The notes under the pieces were generated by a model, which was not told where the DNA came from, ran no database searches, and saw nothing but the letters and a program-made list of their open reading frames with translations. From positions 62,001 to 126,000 of the forward strand of contig NZ_JAPQFJ010000005.1 of NCBI RefSeq assembly GCF_026738875.1: 64,000 nucleotides of DNA. The letters are read 5' to 3'. The translations under genes and the position numbers were made by a program. This document shows positions 56,542 through 64,000 of this stretch, one piece after another. The DNA comes from Clostridium brassicae. Its GTDB lineage: Bacteria > Bacillota > Clostridia > Clostridiales > Clostridiaceae. Positions within the stretch are counted from its first letter, which is position 1. Each line of letters opens with the position of its first letter.

Positions 56542-56728
56542 ACTTTCTGCCTCCTATATAAAAATCTCAAACTACAAAGTTATACTAAGCTAAGATAATC
56601 CCTTAAAATATATTTTACACAGTTTTTAACACATGTCTACTTTAACAAACTCATATATTATATCTTTCTAATGACCGAATTATTTAAACTAATAAACAAG
56701 CAAAAGCAGACTTAACTTAGTAACAAAG

Positions 56729-56766
56729 CTAAGCTTAAGAGGGTAAAAATTTTCTCTTAAGCTTAG
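56729..56766 (-). terminator. Terminator of the ABC exporter genes
   Basis: CTAAGCTTAAGAG and CTCTTAAGCTTAG pair over 13 bp. It separates the ABC genes from the two-component genes, which then need their own promoter. Confidence 0.7.
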
Positions 56767-56802
56767 AATGTTTATTTATATTCCTTATAACTTTATTTTA
56801 AC

Positions 56803-59346
56803 TTACGCATCTGCTCTTATTAAATCAATAGTGTTTTCTTTTTTTATTTGATTTAATGGTTTAATTACTGCAATTAACCCTACAATTACTGCAGCTACTA
56901 CCGAAATTCCTATAACTTCCCAAGGTACTCCCCATTTAAACCTTTTTATATGCCCAAAAGAAACGCTAATCATATATGAGAAACCAGTTCCAACAATTGC
57001 TCCATAGAAACAACCATATAATGCATAAAGAATTCCCTCAGTTAAAATCATAGATCTTATATTTTTATAAGTCATTCCTAAGGCACTTAAAGAAGCTATT
57101 TCTTTTTTCCTCAAAATCAAGTTAGTTGTTATAGTATTTATGATGTTTACTCCTCCAATTAAAGATATTACAGCTACAAAACCATACATTAATACTTTCA
57201 TTTGAAGTATACTATTTTTCATCTGCTGGAGTTGTTTTACCATATTAATAACTTTAACTCCTTTAATATCCCCTATAGGTTGAATCCATTTTTCAAACTC
57301 TGCTTCCTTATTTTGATCCTTTAGTACGATTTCAGCAGATTTTAAAGGCATATCATCTACATTTTTGCCAGATATGTTTTTAATAACTTCCTTTGTCGTT
57401 ATTAGTTTTAAATCTTTAAGTTTAAAATTTTCGGAATATGGTGGATCATCTACTATAGCAACTATCTTAATCTTTACCATATCTTTATCTACATTTTTTA
57501 CTGTCTCATTCTTATTGTTACTTTTATTATAATTTTCATCCTGTATTGATTTTTGATACTCAATATTTTTATTCACATACAAACTATCCCCAACTTTTAA
57601 GGTAGTAATGGGTCCTTCATAATATTTTCCATTTACCTTTAATAAATTATTTCTTACCAATATAACTCCATTTTCTTTATTCATTTTTTCTGCATTTATT
57701 TTTCCTTGTTTAACATATGCTGTACTTCCTTTTAATTTTGCTTCTTCATAAATATCAAAACTCATATCTAAAGAAGTCATATCTTTACCTTCAAAATTTA
57801 TTTTCTTGTACAAATTAGGCATCATACTTGATACTTCTTTATCTTTTTGATTATCTAAGATTAATGCTTTCGAGGCGTAATTTCCATAACTTACAAATAT
57901 ATTTTTTACTAAATCATTCTTTTTAACATCATCTATCATATCTTTTGTTAAAGAATTGTTACCTTTTTTATTTATGGTATCCATAATTACAAAATGTGTT
58001 TTATAACTTTCTGAATCTTGGTCTGTAAACATTTGACTTATATTTACAAAGGAATAGAAAGCTATAAATATAGTAACACTTATACTTATTGAAAATACAG
58101 TAATATTAAATCTTCTCTTATTTCTTTTTATATTCTTAAATGCCATTAAACTATTTATTCCTAAAAATTTCTTTGCTATTCTTCCTCTATTTTTCTTTAT
58201 TTTTTCTTTTGTTATAGATGCCCTACTACTAATAGCAGTTAAAGGAGATATTTTTCCTGCAAACCTTGCGGGAATTAATGCTGAAATATATATCGAGACC
58301 AATCCAATTATAGCACTAATTACTAAAACATAATATGGTACTACAATATCCATTTCTCCAAAAACAGACCCAGACATCATTTTGAATAATTTGCATACTA
58401 CAGCTACTGCAAATATCCCGCAAATTAACCCAATAGGTATTCCTATTAAACTTATTATAGTTGCTTCTCGCAAAACTATTTTTCTAACTTGCTTTGGCGT
58501 TGCTCCTACTGCTCTTAAAAGTCCATATTGTTTCATTCTTTCAATAACACTTATCTGAAAAGAATTATATATAACAGCTATTGTTGCTATAACAGCTATT
58601 ATTATAACTATTGCCGCAACTAAATATAAGCCAGTATTAACTCCTCTATTTTCTCCTTCTCCCAAATAAGTTAATAAATTTGAATTAGTAGTAATATTTT
58701 TAAAAGATCCCTTTAATTCAGCAACTGTATCTGATATATCTGCTTTTTCTGATATTCTTACATATATAGTAGATTTAATTATATCAAATTTATCACTATA
58801 AGTTATTCCTAAAGATTTTCCTTCAAACTGAGTAACAGCATCATTGGCAATTAATCCTGTTATTTTATAGTCTTTTATTACCCCATTACCAATATCTAAT
58901 TTTATAACATTTCCCACTTTAGGTTTATCTTTAATATAATTTAATGCCCAAGGTTCTAATGCTATTTCTTCATCTTTATTTGGAAATCTTCCTTCTATAG
59001 TTTTATAGGGTAAAAGTTCTAAAGCATCTTTATTGAATTTCTTAATATCTATTTCCTTTGAGTCTCTAAGCTTTACGCTTTCTAAATTCTCCTTAAGTCC
59101 TACCTTATCAACCTTAGGATTATTCTTTAATTTTTTATAAGCATCTTCATCATTTTTAGACATTTGTAGATGAAAACTTCCTTTTTCTCTAATCTCACTC
59201 TGAACAAAAGAATTCTGCATACTCTTTATGAATAATCCTATAGATGTAACTAATGCCACAGAAAGTATTATTCCACAAATTGTAAGTATGCTTCTTTTCT
59301 TATTGTTTTTTAAGTATTTATTTGTTATGTCCTTATAGCTTCTCAC
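56803..59346 (-). CDS. ABC transporter permease, MacB/FtsX family
   Basis: 847 aa. N-terminal membrane helix, a large extracellular domain, an FtsX core (KQYGLLRAVGATPKQVRKIV), a second half with the same plan ending ALGMTYKNIRSMILTEGILY and the last helices. Typical of peptide-resistance or lipid-export systems controlled by a neighbouring two-component pair. Confidence 0.9.
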   Translation of the reverse strand: MRSYKDITNKYLKNNKKRSILTICGIILSVALVTSIGLFIKSMQNSFVQSEIREKGSFHLQMSKNDEDAYKKLKNNPKVDKVGLKENLESVKLRDSKEIDIKKFNKDALELLPYKTIEGRFPNKDEEIALEPWALNYIKDKPKVGNVIKLDIGNGVIKDYKITGLIANDAVTQFEGKSLGITYSDKFDIIKSTIYVRISEKADISDTVAELKGSFKNITTNSNLLTYLGEGENRGVNTGLYLVAAIVIIIAVIATIAVIYNSFQISVIERMKQYGLLRAVGATPKQVRKIVLREATIISLIGIPIGLICGIFAVAVVCKLFKMMSGSVFGEMDIVVPYYVLVISAIIGLVSIYISALIPARFAGKISPLTAISSRASITKEKIKKNRGRIAKKFLGINSLMAFKNIKRNKRRFNITVFSISISVTIFIAFYSFVNISQMFTDQDSESYKTHFVIMDTINKKGNNSLTKDMIDDVKKNDLVKNIFVSYGNYASKALILDNQKDKEVSSMMPNLYKKINFEGKDMTSLDMSFDIYEEAKLKGSTAYVKQGKINAEKMNKENGVILVRNNLLKVNGKYYEGPITTLKVGDSLYVNKNIEYQKSIQDENYNKSNNKNETVKNVDKDMVKIKIVAIVDDPPYSENFKLKDLKLITTKEVIKNISGKNVDDMPLKSAEIVLKDQNKEAEFEKWIQPIGDIKGVKVINMVKQLQQMKNSILQMKVLMYGFVAVISLIGGVNIINTITTNLILRKKEIASLSALGMTYKNIRSMILTEGILYALYGCFYGAIVGTGFSYMISVSFGHIKRFKWGVPWEVIGISVVAAVIVGLIAVIKPLNQIKKENTIDLIRADA

Positions 59347-59363
59347 AACACTTTCCCCCTAAA

Positions 59364-60062
59364 CTAGCTTATTTTCTCCTTAGATTTCATTTTCTCATCA
59401 CATTTTATTTCCCCATCACTTATAGTTATTACCCTATCTGCTTGCTCTGCTATATTTAAATCATGAGTTATAACTATTAAAGTTTGATTGTACTTTCTAG
59501 AAGAAAGTTTTAGAAGTTCTATCACTTCTTTACTATTTTTACTATCTAAATTTCCAGTAGGTTCATCTGCAAGAATTATGGAAGGTTTATTTATTAAAGC
59601 TCTTCCAATAGATACTCTCTGCTGTTGGCCTCCAGATAACTCTGAAGGAAGGTGATTTTTCCTATTTTTAAGTCCAAGCATTTCTATTACTTCTTCTAAA
59701 TATTCCGTATCTGCCTTTTCTTTATCTAATAATGCAGGAAGAGAGATATTTTCCTCAACGTCTAGTACTGGTATCAAATTAAAAAACTGAAATACAAATC
59801 CAACATTTCTTCTTCTAAAAATAGCTAACTTTTCTTCATTTAATTGATATACATCTTCTCCATCTAAGTAAATTTTTCCTGAAGTTGGCCTATCTAATCC
59901 TCCTAGCATATGAAGAAGTGTACTTTTACCTGACCCTGATGCTCCAACTATAGCAACAAATTCTCCTCTCTCTACAGAGAATGATACATTCTTAAGAGCC
60001 TCTACTCTATTGTTATCTTCACCATAAAATTTTGATAGTTTTTCAACTTTTAATATTTCCAT
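59364..60062 (-). CDS. ABC transporter ATP-binding protein (LolD/MacB type)
   Basis: 232 aa from ATG 60060-60062 (GGAGG site). GASGSGKSTLLHMLGG, VFQFFNLIPVLDVEENI, LSGGQQQRVSIGRA, ILADEPTGNLDS. Followed by the permease after 17 bases. The 344 bases up to 60424 are a gap with the weak terminator of the Spo0E-like gene (AGCTC..GGGCT and ten T near 60410). Confidence 0.94.
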   Translation of the reverse strand: MEILKVEKLSKFYGEDNNRVEALKNVSFSVERGEFVAIVGASGSGKSTLLHMLGGLDRPTSGKIYLDGEDVYQLNEEKLAIFRRRNVGFVFQFFNLIPVLDVEENISLPALLDKEKADTEYLEEVIEMLGLKNRKNHLPSELSGGQQQRVSIGRALINKPSIILADEPTGNLDSKNSKEVIELLKLSSRKYNQTLIVITHDLNIAEQADRVITISDGEIKCDEKMKSKEKIS

Positions 60063-60424
60063 ATATGTACCTCCAGTCAATCTAATTAAAATTTTCTTAT
60101 TAATATCTACAACTTAAACTTAATATTTTAAATACTCATTTATCCCTCTTGAGTAGCTTTCTATGTTTTCTCTCTATAGGTTTATTATATTTTCTTAACT
60201 TGTTTATAACAATAACAGCTCTCTTACATTTGGAAGTTTAAATCTTACAATTCAGTAAGATTAATATATAAAAACATAAATATACTTATCAGAATAAACT
60301 GCCTAATTACTAGCTTTATAAGTATTTTAATAAATTTTATTATAGAAAAAACAAGATAAAAATAAAAGACTAAGGATTAACCCTAATCTTTTTTACTACA
60401 AAAAAAAAGCCCTATTAAAAGAGC

Positions 60425-60604
60425 TCATTTCTTTTTTAACTTTTCATCAATAAACTTATTATACTGATTTAATGCTGCATTTAATATCTTGCTGGCTGTT
60501 ACTACTTCCTGGTCAACCAAGTTCCCCTGTTTTTTATTTATTAGGTCATTTAATTGTCCCCTTAATATATCTATATCTTTTAATAAATCCTCTAACTCAG
60601 ACAT
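60425..60604 (-). CDS. Spo0E-like phosphatase, second copy
   Basis: 59 aa from ATG 60602-60604 (GGAGGTG upstream). LEDLLKDIDILRGQLNDLIN, LVDQEVVTASKILNAALNQY: Spo0E-like, but SQxLD is ASKIL, so the motif is altered. The 392 bases to the right have no gene. Confidence 0.75.
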   Translation of the reverse strand: MSELEDLLKDIDILRGQLNDLINKKQGNLVDQEVVTASKILNAALNQYNKFIDEKLKKK

Positions 60605-60950
60605 ATTAACACCTCCATAGTTAGTATTAACTACGAAAGTGTTTTTAATCATTCTTATGTATAATTTCACTTAACAAACTTTAGTAACATTAATATCCAC
60701 TAGATGCTAATCTTTTCATAATATTCTTTAATCCTCTTCTTATGTTCATTGAATGCCATTTTTATTATTTTAGCTATTTCTTAAATACCTATATCAAAAT
60801 GCACAATACCATACATCCTAAAGTTTCCACTTAGTAAACAAATTAAAAAGTAACTGATCCTAAGAAAGAGATTATTATTCCTCCTAGGGTTTAAAATACA
60901 ATAATATAAAACCCCTTCACGTTCGGTACAAGTTAACATTAAATAAAAAG

Positions 60951-60990
60951 CCCTGAGATTTCTCTCAGGGTTGATATTAAAACTCTCTTT
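60951..60990 (-). terminator. Terminator of the GNAT gene; end shared with 62720-62740
   Basis: CCCTGAGA and TCTCAGGG form the stem, with a T run on minus. The 21 bases GTTGATATTAAAACTCTC plus TTT (60970-60990) recur at 62720-62740. Confidence 0.65.
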
Positions 60991-60996
60991 TTATAT

Positions 60997-61545
60997 TCAA
61001 TTATCTAATATTTTTCCCATTATAACAGTATTATAATAGTTTCCATCTTTATGAATACGATCATTTATTAATAGTCCTTCTTCTACAAATCCATATTTTT
61101 TATATAATTGAATTGCCTTTGCATTTGTTTGTACCACAGTTAATGAGATTTTCTTAATTCCCGCAGTACTTGCACACAGCAGTATATTTTCTATCATTAC
61201 CTTACCAATTCCATGTCCCCAGTATCCTTTCAATATGCATATTCCAAACTCAGCTTTATGTCTAAACCTACTTAACTTACTTCCTTCGCAACGAGCAAAT
61301 CCAACAATTTTACCATCTATTTCTGCAACTAAAAATACATTTTTTACTGCTACTGAATCTTCATAAATAAGTTTTTCAAAGTCTTCTGGTGTTAACAACC
61401 CTTCGCCAGATTCCCTGTCAAGATTTTCTGTTTCTCCATCAATTTCAATTCTTAATTTAGATAATTCAGTTGCGTCATTTTTTGTTGGACAACGAAGTAT
61501 CCATGTTAAACTATTCCTCTCTACTCTTTTGCTTTCAATAATCAT
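60997..61545 (-). CDS. GNAT N-acetyltransferase
   Basis: 182 aa. Acetyl-CoA site GYWGHGIGKVMIENILLCA and KISLTVVQTNAKAIQLYKKY, GFVEEGLL. Substrate unknown. Confidence 0.88.
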   Translation of the reverse strand: MIIESKRVERNSLTWILRCPTKNDATELSKLRIEIDGETENLDRESGEGLLTPEDFEKLIYEDSVAVKNVFLVAEIDGKIVGFARCEGSKLSRFRHKAEFGICILKGYWGHGIGKVMIENILLCASTAGIKKISLTVVQTNAKAIQLYKKYGFVEEGLLINDRIHKDGNYYNTVIMGKILDN

Positions 61546-61674
61546 ACACTTCCTCCAAGAACTATCCTAAAATATTATATTTAAAAAAATCTCATCTTCT
61601 GATTTAAATACTGTTATTTCTTTCTTAAATCCATAATTGCAGTATAGTCTTATATCCACTCATTGGGTGTAAAC

Positions 61675-62532
61675 TTAATTCCACCTTGATAATCTATAAT
61701 AATCAACTTGAAAATCAATCTTGAACCCGCATTTCCTATATAAATTGAAAGCTGTTGGATTTTCAGAATCAACATCAAGCACTACTTTATCACATTCTTT
61801 TAATCCTTCATTCAGTGCAAATCCCATCATTTGTTTTCCAAATCCTTTTCCTCGATATTGTGTTGCAATTCCCACACCATAAAGAAAAATATCTCCTTCC
61901 TCATAATTGAAATCAAAAACACCCACTGGAATTCCTTCTTTATAAGCTATATATCCTCTTCTATTTTCAGAAGAAATTACAGTATCGATAAAATTGCTCC
62001 TTTCCTCTAAGTCAGGAAAAGCATCTCGTGTAATCTCTGCAAATATTTCTTTGTTCCCATCATTCACATCACAAAAACGTAACTGCCCATACTCTGACAA
62101 ATTCTCAGAACCATTATGAGACATCCTATATTCTGATCGTTCTAACTTGGCATCTGGAAAAGTTTTTAAAACTCCAATACCACCCGTGCTTTTCGGTTCT
62201 ACGACTAATAAAATCTTATTTACTCCCGATAATAACAAGGTTTCTTTGGCAGCTTGAAATAGTTTTTTGAAGTATCCTTTTTCTCTATGTTGTGGATGTG
62301 TAACCGCTAATATTTCCGCTTCATAAGAGGTTGGCATAAAGGTAGTTAAAAAAGCAATTATCTTATCATTTTCATATCCCATATAAAAACACGGCATTAT
62401 CTTATCAAAATTAATTTCATTTGATAAAAAAGCATGATTTTCTAAATTATCTTCACAAAAAGCAATTGTTTCTAAATTAAAAATTTCAGCCATCTGATTT
62501 TCTGTTAGCCTATTTGTCTTTTCTATTCTCAT
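61675..62532 (-). CDS. Two-domain GNAT N-acetyltransferase
   Basis: 285 aa. The N-terminal GNAT copy has AVTHPQHREKGYFKKLFQAA, the C-terminal copy YGVGIATQYRGKGFGKQMMG and VDSENPTAFNLYRKCGF. Two copies of the fold in one chain. Substrate unknown. Confidence 0.85.
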   Translation of the reverse strand: MRIEKTNRLTENQMAEIFNLETIAFCEDNLENHAFLSNEINFDKIMPCFYMGYENDKIIAFLTTFMPTSYEAEILAVTHPQHREKGYFKKLFQAAKETLLLSGVNKILLVVEPKSTGGIGVLKTFPDAKLERSEYRMSHNGSENLSEYGQLRFCDVNDGNKEIFAEITRDAFPDLEERSNFIDTVISSENRRGYIAYKEGIPVGVFDFNYEEGDIFLYGVGIATQYRGKGFGKQMMGFALNEGLKECDKVVLDVDSENPTAFNLYRKCGFKIDFQVDYYRLSRWN

Positions 62533-62719
62533 ATAAACTTAACCTCACAACATATAATAGTTATTTATTTCACACTATAATACAAATTTATCTTGATACA
62601 TTATATTATCTTATAAACTACTTTCTTTTAGATTATATATATCGATTTATTTTATAATATTTCCAAAATTTATACAAGCTTTGCAAAAATAATAAAAACC
62701 CCTAAGAATTTCTCCCGGA

Positions 62720-62740
62720 GTTGATATTAAAACTCTCTTT
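62720..62740. repeat. 21-bp copy of the 60970-60990 segment
   Basis: Identical 21 bases; the preceding CCCTAAGAATTTCTCCCGG is a worn version of the hairpin at 60951. A duplicated gene end, now beside uppS. Confidence 0.7.
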
Positions 62741-62768
62741 ACTTTAATAATTGTTTATAGTGACTTTT

Positions 62769-63497
62769 CTATAAAAATTTAGAATCTGCTTCATTATAAT
62801 ATTTGATTGCCTCTTTCAAATGGTCATACTTAAAATCTGGCCAATAATCCTCTGTAAACCATAAACTTGCCTTTGCAGATTGCCATAACAAAAAATTACT
62901 TATCCTCATTTCTCCACTTGTTCTAATAATTAAGTCAACATCTGGCACTCCAGCAGTAAACATATAATTGCTAATTAACTCCTCGTTTATTTCATCAATA
63001 TTAAGATTTCCAATACCTATACTATTCATTATGTTTTTTGTAGCATTTATTATTTCTGAACGACTTCCATAATTTAATGCAATATTCAATACCATACCAG
63101 AATTATTTTCTGTTAAGTTTTCTGTTTTCTTAATTTCGTCTATTAATTCCAAAGAAAGATTCTCTGTAATACCTATATGTTTTACTTTAATATTTTCTCC
63201 AGCTTCATTACGTAATTTTATAAAAAATTCTATAAAAAGCTTCATTAAGAAGGTTACCTCTTTATCAGAACGGCTCCAGTTTTCAGTAGAAAAAACATAG
63301 AAAGTCAGTGTTTTAACTCCTAATTCATAACAATTTTTAGTAATATCCTCAATTGGTTTTGTACCAGCTTTATGACCAAAAGCTCTAGGAAATCCTTTCT
63401 TTTTAGCCCATCTGCCATTTCCATCACAAATTATAGCAATATGCTTTGGTATCTTAATTTGATTATTGTCTAATAAATCCTTAATTGGACTATTCAT
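62769..63497 (-). CDS. uppS: Undecaprenyl diphosphate synthase
   Basis: 242 aa cis-prenyltransferase. ICDGNGRWAKKKGFPRAFGH (catalytic Asp, phosphate-binding), FSTENWSR, DLIIRTSGEMRISNFLLWQS and FTEDYWPDF. Makes the C55 lipid carrier for wall synthesis. It stands away from the usual frr-cdsA neighbours, so it is probably a second copy. Confidence 0.92.
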   Translation of the reverse strand: MNSPIKDLLDNNQIKIPKHIAIICDGNGRWAKKKGFPRAFGHKAGTKPIEDITKNCYELGVKTLTFYVFSTENWSRSDKEVTFLMKLFIEFFIKLRNEAGENIKVKHIGITENLSLELIDEIKKTENLTENNSGMVLNIALNYGSRSEIINATKNIMNSIGIGNLNIDEINEELISNYMFTAGVPDVDLIIRTSGEMRISNFLLWQSAKASLWFTEDYWPDFKYDHLKEAIKYYNEADSKFL

Positions 63498-63567
63498 TTT
63501 TTTATGACTCCTTTTCTTTAATAGTAATTAGTTATTTATTGTTGCATATAATCAAAATAGTTGATAG

Positions 63568-64000
63568 TTATTTACATACGATTTTTATTATCTTATCAAC
63601 AGTTTCCGCTATAGAAATATTCGTCGTATCTATTTTTATAGTGTTCATACTTTTATATAATTCGAGACGCTGAAGGCTTGTATTTAATTCTTTTCCATCT
63701 CTTAAATTAAACTGGACATCATTTATAATTCTCTTATTAAGTGTTTCTTTTGAACAAATAAGAGTAATTTTTATAACCTCAAATTCTAAATCACTCAATG
63801 GTTGTAGTACAAGATTAAAGATATCTTCGTAATGTATTACCCAATTAAAAATAACATATTCAAAAGATGAATTATTAAGAAAGTTTCTTAATAAATAAAT
63901 TATATTATTTACAACCATATTTTTATTTTCATCATTTACAGTAAAAGGATTCATCATCCAACACCAATCACCATCAAGCCATACTGAATTATTAAGTTTC
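63568..64000 (-). CDS. P-loop nucleotide kinase-like protein, C-terminal part
   Basis: Frame is open to the right window edge; about 144 aa seen: NSVWLDGDWCWMMNPF, then VIFNWVIHYEDIFNLVL, KITLICSKETLNKRIINDV, ending IVDKIIKIVCK-like. The pattern (GDWxW, then LxR helix) is that of small AAA/kinase proteins. The P-loop would lie beyond 64000. Confidence 0.6.
   Translation of the reverse strand, partial: KLNNSVWLDGDWCWMMNPFTVNDENKNMVVNNIIYLLRNFLNNSSFEYVIFNWVIHYEDIFNLVLQPLSDLEFEVIKITLICSKETLNKRIINDVQFNLRDGKELNTSLQRLELYKSMNTIKIDTTNISIAETVDKIIKIVCK

Noticed and set aside
1-64000. tRNA or rRNA genes, or a tRNA attachment site
   Set aside because: None seen; the att core is inside comM.

Overview
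The window is very AT-rich DNA from a spore-forming Clostridium sensu stricto. The evidence is an alpha/beta-type small acid-soluble spore protein, a spore photoproduct lyase, two Spo0E-like phosphatase genes and the order comM(yifB)-dprA-topA. The species cannot be fixed from sequence alone. Nearly all genes lie on the minus strand.

Host left flank (1-3350): the 5' part of topA, dprA, and the 3' part of comM. Prophage (about 3351-42177, 38.8 kb): it sits inside comM. The two comM halves share a 10-bp core (3341-3350 and 42168-42177). Joining them at that core gives a 1524-nt, 507-codon frame and rebuilds the Walker A motif. A large serine integrase lies at the left end. Host right flank (42178-64000): comM 5' part, Spo0E-like gene, a probable 6S RNA, degraded genes, a spore protein gene, an SBP-permease-ATPase ABC operon, splB, ecsC, an AgrC/AgrA-like pair, an ABC exporter with its own two-component system, two GNAT genes, a second-type uppS and a partial ATPase.

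Prophage layout: a lysogeny switch at 36.8-37.2 kb has a small XRE repressor gene on plus, a consensus sigma-A promoter on minus, and repeated ACTATAATAGT operators. Leftward from it run early genes: a 277-aa protein, a 101-aa protein, a protein ending in a HicA toxin domain, a very large YonO/QDE-1-type single-chain RNA polymerase, a DUF5659-like protein and an SF2 helicase. Then come small genes, scaffold, major capsid, tail genes with a 1696-aa tape measure, tail protein, terminase, portal, a tyrosine recombinase, connector-like genes and the integrase. No holin or endolysin was recognised. A secreted-protein gene with its own promoter is inserted on the opposite strand.

The most striking part is right of the switch: a six-repeat CRISPR array (37297-37654), a probable tracrRNA (about 37717-37846, plus strand) and a convergent 552-aa Cas12f-type nuclease gene (37845-39503). 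This is a complete-looking miniature type V-F effector module carried by a prophage without cas1, cas2 or cas4. The array and tracrRNA are on the lysogenic strand beside the repressor, which suggests that the resident prophage uses it against competing mobile elements. Further right are two paralogous hairpin RNAs, a third RNA whose loop is complementary to them, a DnaA box with a large dyad (possible phage origin) and a winged-helix gene.

How it may work together (inference): the prophage disables ComM, a DNA-uptake helicase-type protein, until excision; keeps itself silent by the XRE switch; guards the cell with Cas12f; and on induction makes its own RNA polymerase to read a late region that is broken up by many intrinsic terminators.
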